Source of the DNA: Deltaproteobacteria bacterium
Lineage (GTDB): Bacteria; Myxococcota_A; UBA9042; PHBI01
Direction of reading: 5' to 3'
DNA: 64,000 nucleotides
NCBI GenBank assembly: GCA_011526585.1
Contig: WYBB01000246.1
Location: 36,597-100,596, forward strand
Both the position numbers and the translations under genes were made by a program. The notes beneath the pieces were generated by a model, which saw only the letters and a list, made by a program, of their open reading frames with translations, had not been told where the DNA came from and ran no database searches. Positions 41,570-49,504 of the stretch are shown one piece after another (position 1 is the first letter of the stretch; each line of letters begins with the position of its first letter).

Positions 41570-43063
41570 TCAGAAGCCCCTGGCCTTGACGACCTCGCCG
41601 TAGCGCTGGCCGATGGGGCGGATCAGGCGCGCCTTGGTGCCGGCCTCGAGCGCGTAGAGGCCGAGCCTCAGCGCCATGCCGTGGTTCCACTCGTAGTTGT
41701 CGACCAGGGTCCAGTAGAAGTAGCCCTCGACGGGGATCCCTTCGGACATGGCGCGATCGAGCGCGCGCAGGTGCGGCAGGAGGAAGGTCTCGGCAGCGTC
41801 CTCGCCCGGGTCGACGGCGCCGTTCTCGGTGACGATGAGCGGCACGCCGAAGCGGTTCGCGAGCGCGAGCGCTTCGTAGAGCCCCTCGGGGTAGACCTGG
41901 AAGAAGCCGCCATCGAGCGAGGGCAGGAAGTCGAGCCACGGGTAGCCGGGGGCGAGGCCCGCCGCGAACGGCGTGACCGTGAGGCGTGTGTAGTAGTTGA
42001 CGCCGATCCAGTCGAGGCGATCGACCAGCTCGGGGTAGGGGCCCTCGAGCACGCCGTCGATGTTCTCGTCGAGGCGGCCGGTGGCGACGCCTTCGAGGAA
42101 GAGCTCGTTGTGCACCCAGCTCGCATGGCGCGCGGCGTCGGGGCCCGCCGGGTCGCTCGCGTCGGCCGGGAAGAAGGAGGCGATGTTGACGACGGTGCCG
42201 ACGCGCGCGGGGCGACCGTCGCGGTCGGCGTCGATGGTGTCCTCGGCGCGCACGGCGTCGACCATCGCCGCGTGCGCGTGGATCTGGTTGACCAGCACGG
42301 CGAGCGCGTCTTCGATCTTCAGCTGCGCGCCGGGCGGGTGCGAGCGCTCTTCGGAGGGCAGCACGTAGCCGGCGAGCACCGTGGCGAACGGCTCGTTCAA
42401 GGTCGCCCAGAGATCGACCTCGGCGCCGAAGGTGCGGGCGCAGAAGCCGGCGTAGAGCGCGATGGCCGGCACGATGCGCTCCCGATCGAGCCAGCCGCGA
42501 TCGACACAGCCGTCGTAGTCGAAGTGGCAGCTCTTGCCGTCGTGGATCCACAGCGGCAACGTGTAGTGGTTGAGCGTGACCAGCGGCGTCAGGCCGAGGC
42601 GCTTCAGCTCGGCGAAGACGTCCTGGTAGTAGCGGACGCCGTCGGGATCGGCGAAGGCAACGAGCTCGTCGACCGTCGTCGCGCCCTCGGCGGCGCGATC
42701 GGGGAACAGGCGCGACCACTCGATCGAGAGCCGGATCGCCGAGAGCCCGAGCTCGTCCCTGGCGCGCGCGAAGTCCTCGCGGAAGGTCTCGCGCATGCCG
42801 GGCCCGTTGGCGAGCGGCTCGCCGGTGACGAAGGCGCGCGACGAGGCGATGACCTCCGGGTCGCTGACCCACTGATACCAGTCGCTGGCGCGGTCCTCGC
42901 AGACCTCGGGGGCGAGCGTCGGGCAGCCCGGGTCGCTCTGGAAGCCGGCGATCGCCGCGCCCCACATGAAGGTGCGCGGGAAGTTCGCCTCGGGGTTCTT
43001 CGGGGTCGTGGTCGTGTCGTCGCCGCACCCGACGACGAAGAGGACTGGCAGATAACGGCGCAT
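41570..43063 (-). CDS. GH1 beta-glucosidase-like lipoprotein
   Basis: 497 residues. ATG 43063 is preferred over the one 21 bases upstream because GGAGG sits just before it and MRRYLPVLFVVGC gives a compact lipoprotein signal. Glycoside hydrolase family 1 features follow: FMWGAAIAGFQSD, LSAIRLSIEWSRLFP, LVTLNHYTLPLWI, the acid/base Glu in LWATLNEPF, and the nucleophile in PLIVTENGAVD. VEGYFYWTLVDNYEWNHGMA is also typical. GH1 enzymes are usually cytosolic, whereas this one should be anchored outside the inner membrane and act on oligosaccharides in the periplasm or at the surface. It has Cys pairs (GKSCHFDYDGCVDRG) consistent with export. Confidence 0.9.
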   Translation of the reverse strand: MRRYLPVLFVVGCGDDTTTTPKNPEANFPRTFMWGAAIAGFQSDPGCPTLAPEVCEDRASDWYQWVSDPEVIASSRAFVTGEPLANGPGMRETFREDFARARDELGLSAIRLSIEWSRLFPDRAAEGATTVDELVAFADPDGVRYYQDVFAELKRLGLTPLVTLNHYTLPLWIHDGKSCHFDYDGCVDRGWLDRERIVPAIALYAGFCARTFGAEVDLWATLNEPFATVLAGYVLPSEERSHPPGAQLKIEDALAVLVNQIHAHAAMVDAVRAEDTIDADRDGRPARVGTVVNIASFFPADASDPAGPDAARHASWVHNELFLEGVATGRLDENIDGVLEGPYPELVDRLDWIGVNYYTRLTVTPFAAGLAPGYPWLDFLPSLDGGFFQVYPEGLYEALALANRFGVPLIVTENGAVDPGEDAAETFLLPHLRALDRAMSEGIPVEGYFYWTLVDNYEWNHGMALRLGLYALEAGTKARLIRPIGQRYGEVVKARGF

Positions 43064-43219
43064 CGGGCCTCCGGGCCGGAGCATGGACCGGTCGGGGCCC
43101 CGCTCGCAAGGCGGATCAACCGCTGCCGGATCAGCGCGCGCGCTCGAGCGTTGACGTCGGTCTTCTGGCCGTCGTCCCTTTCGGTTTCGGTCCCACTGTG
43201 ACCGTGAGCGCGACGCGGT

Positions 43220-44122
43220 TCACGCGGGGCGGGCTCTCTCTTCGAGCTCGCGGCCGATCGCCTGCAGGTCGGCGAGGACCTGCGCGTGATCGACGCCGTA
43301 GGTCATCAGGGTCGGGCCGCCCATCGTCGGAGCGGTGAGGCCGCGCTCGAAGTGGTAGCTCGGCGGCGCGCCCGCGGCGTCGCTCACGGTGCCACCGGCG
43401 GCCTCGAGGATCGCCTGCGGCGCGGCCAGGTCCCAGTAGGCGAGCGCGGGAGGGCCCGGGTAGATCTCCGCGTGGCCCTTGAGGAGGTGGCCGACCTTGA
43501 CCCCGACCGAGCGCAGCGTTCCGGCGTCGGCATAGCCGCGCGCGAAGAGCGCTTGGCGCAGACGCAGCGGCGCGCGCGACGAAGTGACGACGCGCCTCAG
43601 CCCCGTCGGCTGCGCGAGCGCCGTGCGCACGCCGCCGCGCTCGAAAATCACGCCCACGTCCGGGGCGGCGGCGAAGAGCTCGTCGGTGGCCGGCTCGTAG
43701 ACCACGCCGACGACCGGTCGCCAGAGGCCGCCCTCGGAGGCGCGCTCGAGCCTGGCGATCTGTACCGCGTAGCCGCGCCGGATCGGGTCGATGAAGGCTT
43801 CGGTGCCGTCGAGCGGGTCGACGCACCAGATCCCCGTCACGCGCGCGAGCGGGTGGGCGCCCGCCGTCCATTGGGACTCCTCCGAGAGGATCGGATCGTC
43901 GGGGCGCTCGGCGCGCAGGCCCTCGGTGATGACGCGGTCGGCGGCGAGGTCCGCCTCGGTCACCGGCGAAGCGTCGTCCTTGTCGACCGCCGAGAAGCCC
44001 GCGCGCTTGACCCGCTCGATCGCGGCGCCGGCCGCTCGCGCAAGCCGGATCGCCAGGGCGAGATCGGCGGCGTGGGTCGCCTCCCGAGCCGACGGCGGAG
44101 CCCGGTCGGGAGCCTCGCTCAG
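43220..44122 (-). CDS. Inositol monophosphatase-family phosphatase, probable CTG start
   Basis: About 300 residues. Metal-site motifs are complete: SPVTEADLAADRVI, ILSEESQW, the block WCVDPLDGTEAFID, and AYWDLAAPQAILEAAGG. It fits the CysQ/SuhB/histidinol-phosphatase branch, Mg-dependent and Li-sensitive. The GTG at 43963 would cut off the N-terminal helix that precedes SPVTEAD in relatives. The only upstream in-frame start is a CTG at 44122 (LSEAPDRAPP) overlapping the TGA of the cox IV gene, adding THAADLALAIRLARAAGAAI, which is the expected helix. Last gene of the respiratory operon. Substrate uncertain. Confidence 0.8.
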   Translation of the reverse strand: MSEAPDRAPPSAREATHAADLALAIRLARAAGAAIERVKRAGFSAVDKDDASPVTEADLAADRVITEGLRAERPDDPILSEESQWTAGAHPLARVTGIWCVDPLDGTEAFIDPIRRGYAVQIARLERASEGGLWRPVVGVVYEPATDELFAAAPDVGVIFERGGVRTALAQPTGLRRVVTSSRAPLRLRQALFARGYADAGTLRSVGVKVGHLLKGHAEIYPGPPALAYWDLAAPQAILEAAGGTVSDAAGAPPSYHFERGLTAPTMGGPTLMTYGVDHAQVLADLQAIGRELEERARPA

Positions 44123-44580
44123 TGGCCGCCCCCGGCCTCGAGCTTGGCGCGGATCTCGGGGGAGAGCGGCTTGGTGTCCTTGAGCTCGGGCCGCTCGACC
44201 AGGCCCGCGTCCTTGGCGAACTGATGCGAGTCCCAGGTCGTGTTCATCATGTCGCGCGTCTTCAGATCGAAGAAGGTCAGCGCGAAGAAGATGGCGACGA
44301 AGAGGATGGTCGAGAAGAAGACGAACGCGTGGAAGCGCGTGTCGTACTTGAGGTGCATGAAGTAGCCGACGACGAAGCCGGCCTTGATCAACGCGACCAG
44401 CATGGCGACGCCGAGCGCCAGCGGGCCGAGGTCGAGGTAGGAGACCAGCACCGTCAGGACCGTCAGCACCATCAGGGCGCCGAAGACCTGGAGGTACTTC
44501 TTGACCGGCATCACGTGGTGATGGGCTTCGTGCACGTCGGCCGCGCGGCCACGGACATACGCTTTGGCGGACGAGCTCAT
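44119..44580 (-). CDS. Cytochrome c oxidase subunit IV
   Basis: 153 residues, three hydrophobic helices: VFGALMVLTVLTVLVSYLDL, VAMLVALIKAGFVVGYFMHL, and FFSTILFVAIFFALTFFDL. GYFMHLKYDTRF is the signature of prokaryotic COX4/CyoD-type subunits. The N-terminus has a His-rich stretch (HEAHHHVMP). It stabilises the oxidase and is encoded one base after subunit III. The C-terminal 45 residues are soluble. Confidence 0.9.
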   Translation of the reverse strand: MSSSAKAYVRGRAADVHEAHHHVMPVKKYLQVFGALMVLTVLTVLVSYLDLGPLALGVAMLVALIKAGFVVGYFMHLKYDTRFHAFVFFSTILFVAIFFALTFFDLKTRDMMNTTWDSHQFAKDAGLVERPELKDTKPLSPEIRAKLEAGGGH

Positions 44581-44581
44581 G

Positions 44582-45304
44582 TCACTTCACCAGGTAGAGG
44601 AGGGGGAAGAGGAAGATCCAGATCAGGTCGACGAGATGCCAGTAGAGGCCGACGTTCTCGACCGGGGTGTAGTAGGCGCTGGAGAAGGCGCCCTTTTCGT
44701 TCTTCCACATGATCCAGGCGATGAGGCCCATGCCGACGAGCACGTGGATGCCGTGCAGCCCGGTCATGGTGAAGTAGATCCCGTAGAAGAGCTGGTAGCC
44801 GCCCCACCAGCGGTCGAGCGTGCCCTCGACGCCGAGCGCCAGGTCGTAGATGTGCTCGTGGTAGAGGTTGCCGGGCAGGGTGCCGTGCTCGATCTTGGCG
44901 GTGTACTCGAAGTACTTGACCACCATGAAGGTCGCCGCGCACAGGAGCGTGACGAGCAGGTACCAGCGGACCTGCCTGGGCTGGTTGGTCTGCGCCGCGC
45001 GCACGCCGAGCGCCATCGTCAGCGACGAGAAGATCAGCACCACCGTGTTGACGGAGCCGAGCACCTTGTCGAGCTTCTCGTGCGCCTCGAGCACCATCTC
45101 GGGGTACTGCGAGCGGATGACGAAGTACGCGAGGAAGAGCCCCGAGAACATGAGGATCTCCGTCGCGAGGAAGATCCACATGCCCAGCTTGGCGGCGCCC
45201 TCTTGCTGAGAGGCGTTGTCGAAGTGGTGTTGCAGGAACGCCGGGTGGTCATCGCCGTGCGAAGAACCGTGCTCGGCTTCGTGCCCGACATGGGCTGTGC
45301 TCAT
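44582..45304 (-). CDS. ctaE: Cytochrome c oxidase subunit III
   Basis: 240 residues from ATG 45304 (MSTAHVGHEAEHGSSHGDDH); a longer open frame upstream is not COX-like. It contains LGMWIFLATEILMFSGLFLA, VNTVVLIFSSLTMALGVRAA, the helix pair around FEYTAKIEHG, and LTGLHGIHVLVGMGLIAWI with the ENVGLYWHLVDLIWIFLFPL terminus. Five helices, the short form that lacks the first two helices of mitochondrial subunit III. Part of the caa3 oxidase encoded here. Confidence 0.95.
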   Translation of the reverse strand: MSTAHVGHEAEHGSSHGDDHPAFLQHHFDNASQQEGAAKLGMWIFLATEILMFSGLFLAYFVIRSQYPEMVLEAHEKLDKVLGSVNTVVLIFSSLTMALGVRAAQTNQPRQVRWYLLVTLLCAATFMVVKYFEYTAKIEHGTLPGNLYHEHIYDLALGVEGTLDRWWGGYQLFYGIYFTMTGLHGIHVLVGMGLIAWIMWKNEKGAFSSAYYTPVENVGLYWHLVDLIWIFLFPLLYLVK

Positions 45305-45323
45305 GCGCTGAGGCTCCCTGTCT

Positions 45324-46994
45324 TCAGTGGTGGCCACCGGAGGCCGCGCTGCGGTCGATCTCCGGGTAGTTGTAGGGGTCGGTGTCGACGTGCGGCGTCT
45401 CGTGGAAGTTGTGCTCGATCGGCGGGCTCTGCGTGGCCCACTCGAGCGAGGCGCCACCCCACGGGTTGGGGCCGGCCTTGGGGCCGCGGAAGAGCGCCCA
45501 CACCAGGTAGACCAGCGTCCAGAGGAGCCCCGCGCCGAGGATGAACGAGCCGATCGACGACCAGACGTGATAGCCCTGGAAGACCGGATCGTACTCGGCG
45601 TAGCGGCGCGCCATGCCCTGCGAGCCGAGCAGGAACTGCGTGAAGAAGGTGAGGTTGAAGCCGATGAAGACGAGCGCGCAGCCGATCTTGCCGTGCGTCT
45701 CGTTGAACATCTTGCCGAACATCTTCGGGAACCAGTGGTGCAGCCCGGCGAGCAGCGCGATGACCGTGCCGCCCATCATCACGTAGTGGAAGTGCGCCAC
45801 CACGAAGTAGCTGTCGTGGAAGTGAACGTCGACCGAGAGCGCGCCGAGGAAGATGCCGGTGAGCCCGCCGATGGTGAAGGTGAAGAGGAAGGTCAGCACG
45901 TAGAACATCGTCGTGTTCCACGAGATGACGCCCTTGTAGAGGGTGGCCACCCAGGAGAACGTCTTGATCGCCGTCGGTACCGCGACCGCGAAGGTCAGGA
46001 ACGAGAAGAGGGCCGCCGCGAACTCCGACTGGCCGGAGACGAACATGTGGTGGCCCCACACGAGGAAGCTGATGATCGCGATCGCCACCGACGAGAGCGC
46101 GATCGCCTTGTAGCCGAAGATGTGCTTCTTCGAGTGCACCGAGATCGCTTCGGAGATGATGCCGAAGCCCGGCAGGATCATGATGTAGACGGCCGGGTGG
46201 CTGTAGAACCAGAAGAAGTGCTGGAAGAGCACCGGGTCGCCGCCCCAGGCCGGGTTGAAGATGCCGATCTGCAGCGCGTTCTCGATGAGGAGGAGCAGCA
46301 CGGTGATCGCCAGGACCGGCGTCGCCAGGACCTGGATGACCGCCGTCGCGTAGAGCGCCCAGATGAAGAGCGGCATGCGGTTCCAGGTCATGCCCGGAGC
46401 GCGCATCTTGTGCACGGTGACGATGAAGTTCACGCCGGTCAGGATCGACGAGAAGCCCATCACGAAGACGCCGCCGGTGGCGATGATCAGCGGGGTCGCG
46501 TCGGCGCCGTCCTTGATCGAGTAGGGCGTGTAGAAGGTCCAGCCGGTGTCGAGGTTGCCGGCGATGATCGCCAGGAGCAGGATCACCAGGCCGGCGACCC
46601 AGATGTAGAAGGACAGGAGGTTGAGCCGCGGGAAGGCGACGTCCTTGGCCCCGAGCATCAGCGGCAGGAAGAAGTTGCCGAGCGCCGCCGGGATGGCCGG
46701 GATGATGAACACGAACACCATGATGGCGCCGTGCAGCGTGAAGAGCTTGTTGTAGAGGTCGCGCCCGAGCTCGCTGTTGGGCGTCATCAGGTCGGCGCGG
46801 AAGATGAGCGCCAGGATGCCCGCCACCAGGAAGCCGGCCAGCGTACCGACCAGGTACATGATGCCGATGCGCTTGTGGTCGACCGTGGAGAGCCACGACC
46901 ACAGGCCGCGCTTGGCCCGGTAGAAGTCCACCTCCTCGCCGTGGCCGTGCTCGGTCGAGTGACCGATCTGTTCTTCGAGCGTCGTCGTCGTCAT
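45324..46994 (-). CDS. ctaD: Cytochrome c oxidase subunit I, A2-type
   Basis: 556 residues, 12 helices. Heme and CuB histidines are present: FTLHGAIMVF, FYSHPAVYIMILPGFG, WGHHMFVSGQ and FVVAHFHYVMMGG. In helix VI the usual HPE is YSHPAVY: the D-channel glutamate is missing and a Tyr-Ser pair precedes. This is the hallmark of A2-type oxidases such as that of Rhodothermus, which pair with alternative complex III. The Tyr that crosslinks to a CuB histidine is kept. The 91-base gap to subunit II is the largest in the operon and could hold regulation; only a Shine-Dalgarno (GAGGAG) is clear. Confidence 0.97.
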   Translation of the reverse strand: MTTTTLEEQIGHSTEHGHGEEVDFYRAKRGLWSWLSTVDHKRIGIMYLVGTLAGFLVAGILALIFRADLMTPNSELGRDLYNKLFTLHGAIMVFVFIIPAIPAALGNFFLPLMLGAKDVAFPRLNLLSFYIWVAGLVILLLAIIAGNLDTGWTFYTPYSIKDGADATPLIIATGGVFVMGFSSILTGVNFIVTVHKMRAPGMTWNRMPLFIWALYATAVIQVLATPVLAITVLLLLIENALQIGIFNPAWGGDPVLFQHFFWFYSHPAVYIMILPGFGIISEAISVHSKKHIFGYKAIALSSVAIAIISFLVWGHHMFVSGQSEFAAALFSFLTFAVAVPTAIKTFSWVATLYKGVISWNTTMFYVLTFLFTFTIGGLTGIFLGALSVDVHFHDSYFVVAHFHYVMMGGTVIALLAGLHHWFPKMFGKMFNETHGKIGCALVFIGFNLTFFTQFLLGSQGMARRYAEYDPVFQGYHVWSSIGSFILGAGLLWTLVYLVWALFRGPKAGPNPWGGASLEWATQSPPIEHNFHETPHVDTDPYNYPEIDRSAASGGHH

Positions 46995-47085
46995 GGCTGA
47001 TGCTCCTCGCCCGCACCGGGGATCCCCACCCGGGGCGACGGGTAATCTACACAGAAAGGCAGGGCCTCGGATCCAATTCGTGATG

Positions 47086-48087
47086 TCACTTGAGGGACTT
47101 GATGTAGTCGATGAGCGCGGCGAGCTGCTCTTCGGTGATGCGGCCGCGGAAGGACGGCATGGCCTTGCCGGCGTAACCGTCCACGATCTTCTTCTCGGGG
47201 TACTCGATCGACTCGCGCAGGTAGTCGTCGTCGATGGTCACCGGACCGGCGCTGGTGCCCTCGCTCTTGCCGTAGATGCCGTGCAGGTTCGGGCCGACGA
47301 TGACGCCCTGCTCGGGCTTGACGCCGTGGCAGGAGTTGCAGCCGAACTTCGCGAAGAGCTTGGGCTTGTAGTCGGGGGCCTTCGGGTCGAGCTTGCACTT
47401 GTCGCTCTCGATGAACTTCTTCTGGAAGTCCTCCTTCGTCATCACGTGCACCGTGCCGCGCATCTGCGAGTGGCTGTCGCCGCAGTACTCGGCGCAGAAG
47501 ACCGGGTAGGTGCCGACGCGCGTCGGCGTCACCGTGAAGCCGGTGTAGCGGTTGGGCAGCACGTCGCGCTTGACGCGGAAGGCCGGGATCCAGAACGAGT
47601 GCAGCACGTCGTTGCTCGACATCTGCACGGTGAAGGGCTGGTCGACCGGCAGGTAGAAGTCGACGTTGTTCTCGCCGAGCGCGCTGGTCGTCGAGGTGCA
47701 CTCGCGATCGAGGGTCGGGTAGCTCACCGTCCAGTTCCACTTCTGGCCGACCACGCGCACCTGCAGCGCGTCGGCGGGGGTCGCGGAGAGCGTCGTGAAG
47801 TCCCGGAAACCCCAGGCGAAGATCACGATGAGCAGCACCGTCGGGATCGCCGACCAGAGGAACTCGAGCTTGAAGTTGTGGGCCACCGGCGAGGCGCGCG
47901 TGTGCCCCGGGCGGGCGCGGTACTTCCAGGCGAAGTAGCCGGAGAGCGCCATCAGGAGCACGAAGAAGAAGACCGAGAGCACCATGATGAAGGTGAACAA
48001 CGAGTCGACGTTCTCGGCGAAGTCCGACGCGACCTCGGGCATCCAGAAGCCCTTGCCGCCAGATTCCGCGATGAACATGCTGGTCAT
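47086..48087 (-). CDS. ctaC: Cytochrome c oxidase subunit II with fused cytochrome c domain
   Basis: 333 residues. ATG 48087 overlaps the SCO gene stop. Two membrane helices (about 27-50 and 72-92) are followed by the cupredoxin domain with CuA ligands: HSFWIPAFRVKRDVLP and CAEYCGDSHSQM. From about residue 245 a cytochrome c domain carries CNSCH and an axial Met in GKAMPSF. This is the caa3 arrangement, in which the fused heme takes electrons directly from complex III or a carrier. No lipobox is present. Confidence 0.96.
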   Translation of the reverse strand: MTSMFIAESGGKGFWMPEVASDFAENVDSLFTFIMVLSVFFFVLLMALSGYFAWKYRARPGHTRASPVAHNFKLEFLWSAIPTVLLIVIFAWGFRDFTTLSATPADALQVRVVGQKWNWTVSYPTLDRECTSTTSALGENNVDFYLPVDQPFTVQMSSNDVLHSFWIPAFRVKRDVLPNRYTGFTVTPTRVGTYPVFCAEYCGDSHSQMRGTVHVMTKEDFQKKFIESDKCKLDPKAPDYKPKLFAKFGCNSCHGVKPEQGVIVGPNLHGIYGKSEGTSAGPVTIDDDYLRESIEYPEKKIVDGYAGKAMPSFRGRITEEQLAALIDYIKSLK

Positions 48088-49031
48088 GGTCTCGACTCCG
48101 AAACTGAGGTGGACCGGGGGTCGACGCGGTCGTCGCCCACGGCGCTGGAGGTCTGTGCGGAGCGTCGCCGCTCGCGCCGCCAATGGATGATGAGCCAGGT
48201 GCCGAGCACGAGGAGCACGAGGCCGCCGCCGATGCGCATGAAGCCCCAGGCGAACGCCTCGTAGCCACCGTGATCGCGGTTGTAGTCGAAGCACGACAGG
48301 AGGAGCTTGTCGCCGAAGCTGCCGAGCTGGCCGTCGGAGCTCTCCATCAGGGCGAAGGTCAGATCGCGCGAGGGGATGGTGATGCCCCAGATGTAGCGGT
48401 TGATCACGCCCGCGGGCGTCAGCACGTAGGTCACCGGTGAGTGGGCGAACTGCCCGCTCGGCGCGTCGTACTTCACCGAGTAGCCGACGTTGTCCAGGAT
48501 GGCGCGGATCGACTTGTCGCGCGCGACGAGGAAGGTCCAGTCGATCGCCGCGGCGCGCTCGCGGATCTCGGCCTCGCCAAGCTCCTCCTCGGCCTCCTCG
48601 GCGAGCTGACGCACCAGCTCCTCGCGGTAGGTCTTCTGCTTGCCGGCGGCGATCTCGGACGAGTCGGTCGGGTCGAAGCTCACCGTGACGATGCGGAACT
48701 TCTCCGGTCCGGGGGCCCAGCCGGCGCTCCGCAGCGACTTGACGAGCTCGTTGAGCTGCGCGCTGCAGATCGACGTGCAGCGGTAGAAGTTGAGCGTGAA
48801 GATCACCGGGCGCTCGCCATCGAGGTACCGGGCGAGGGTCACCACCTTGCCGTCGGGATCGATGAACGGGATGTCGGTGTCGACCTTCTGGCCGAGCTTG
48901 TTCTTGACGTCGACGCCGTCGAACTCGGGGCCGAGCGGCGCCACCGCGAGGGCCGCGGGCGCGCGGATCCCGGCCAGCGCGGTGAAGAGCACCACGGTGG
49001 AGAGGATCGGGATCGGCAGGCGCAGGTTCAT
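48084..49031 (-). CDS. SCO1/SenC-family copper chaperone with C-terminal anchor
   Basis: 315 residues. A signal peptide comes first (MNLRLPIPILSTVVLFTALA). In the thioredoxin-like domain LNFYRCTSICSAQLNELV carries the CxxxC copper ligands, and FAHSPVTYVLTPAG carries the His. A helical insertion (LVRQLAEEAEEELGEAEIRE) is longer than usual. A C-terminal membrane helix (about 270-290) is unusual for SCO, which is normally anchored at the N-terminus. It sits immediately before subunit II and probably metallates its CuA centre. One of two SCO genes in the operon. Confidence 0.88.
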   Translation of the reverse strand: MNLRLPIPILSTVVLFTALAGIRAPAALAVAPLGPEFDGVDVKNKLGQKVDTDIPFIDPDGKVVTLARYLDGERPVIFTLNFYRCTSICSAQLNELVKSLRSAGWAPGPEKFRIVTVSFDPTDSSEIAAGKQKTYREELVRQLAEEAEEELGEAEIRERAAAIDWTFLVARDKSIRAILDNVGYSVKYDAPSGQFAHSPVTYVLTPAGVINRYIWGITIPSRDLTFALMESSDGQLGSFGDKLLLSCFDYNRDHGGYEAFAWGFMRIGGGLVLLVLGTWLIIHWRRERRRSAQTSSAVGDDRVDPRSTSVSESRP

Positions 49032-49050
49032 CGTACGAGGGTCGTCCAGC

Positions 49051-49494
49051 TCACTTGATGTCGTCGGGGTGGGTCCAGCCCGCCGGGGCGGGCGCAGCCG
49101 AGAAGCGCGCGGCGTCGCCGAGCACGAGGCGCTTCGCCTCGGCGAAAGGCATGCGGTAGGCGACGACCTTGCCCTCGACCTCGACGGCGCCCCAGGTCGT
49201 CGCGTAGCGATCGTCGCGCGCGCGCTGGTCGACCAGCAGTGGCGCCGGCCGCGAGGCGGCGTCGGCGAGCTGGCCGCCGGTGTGCGCGACGAAGAGCTGG
49301 TAGACGCCGATGGCGGCGACGACCATCAGGACGACCATCACGCCGAGGAAGGCCATCAGGTTGCGGTTCGGGGTGACGTCGACCTCGTGGCCGCCGTCGG
49401 TGAAGTTGGCGACGAGGCGCGGGGGGCCGAGCGGGGCGGCGTCGGCCTTGGCGTCATGTGCGGCGTGCTCGCCGTGGGGGTGTTGGTCGGCCAT
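49051..49494 (-). CDS. Small single-helix membrane protein between ActF and SCO
   Basis: 147 residues. ATG 49494 (MADQHPHGEHAAHDAKADAA) is preferred over GTG 49503 because GAGGTG is better placed for it. A His-rich N-terminus, one membrane helix (about 45-65, LMAFLGVMVVLMVVAAIGVY), and a soluble domain ending in AGWTHPDDIK, likely on the periplasmic side. I do not recognise a family. Position between actF and the oxidase suggests an accessory such as the extra small subunits reported for some alternative complex III operons. Gap of 10 bases to actF and 19 to SCO. Confidence 0.65.
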   Translation of the reverse strand: MADQHPHGEHAAHDAKADAAPLGPPRLVANFTDGGHEVDVTPNRNLMAFLGVMVVLMVVAAIGVYQLFVAHTGGQLADAASRPAPLLVDQRARDDRYATTWGAVEVEGKVVAYRMPFAEAKRLVLGDAARFSAAPAPAGWTHPDDIK

Positions 49495-49504
49495 CGCTCT
49501 CACC

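Noticed and set aside
47010..47045. GGGGATCCCC-containing inverted sequence between coxII and coxI, considered as attenuator or terminator
   Set aside because: Only a short central palindrome pairs well; outer arms mismatch and there is no T-run.
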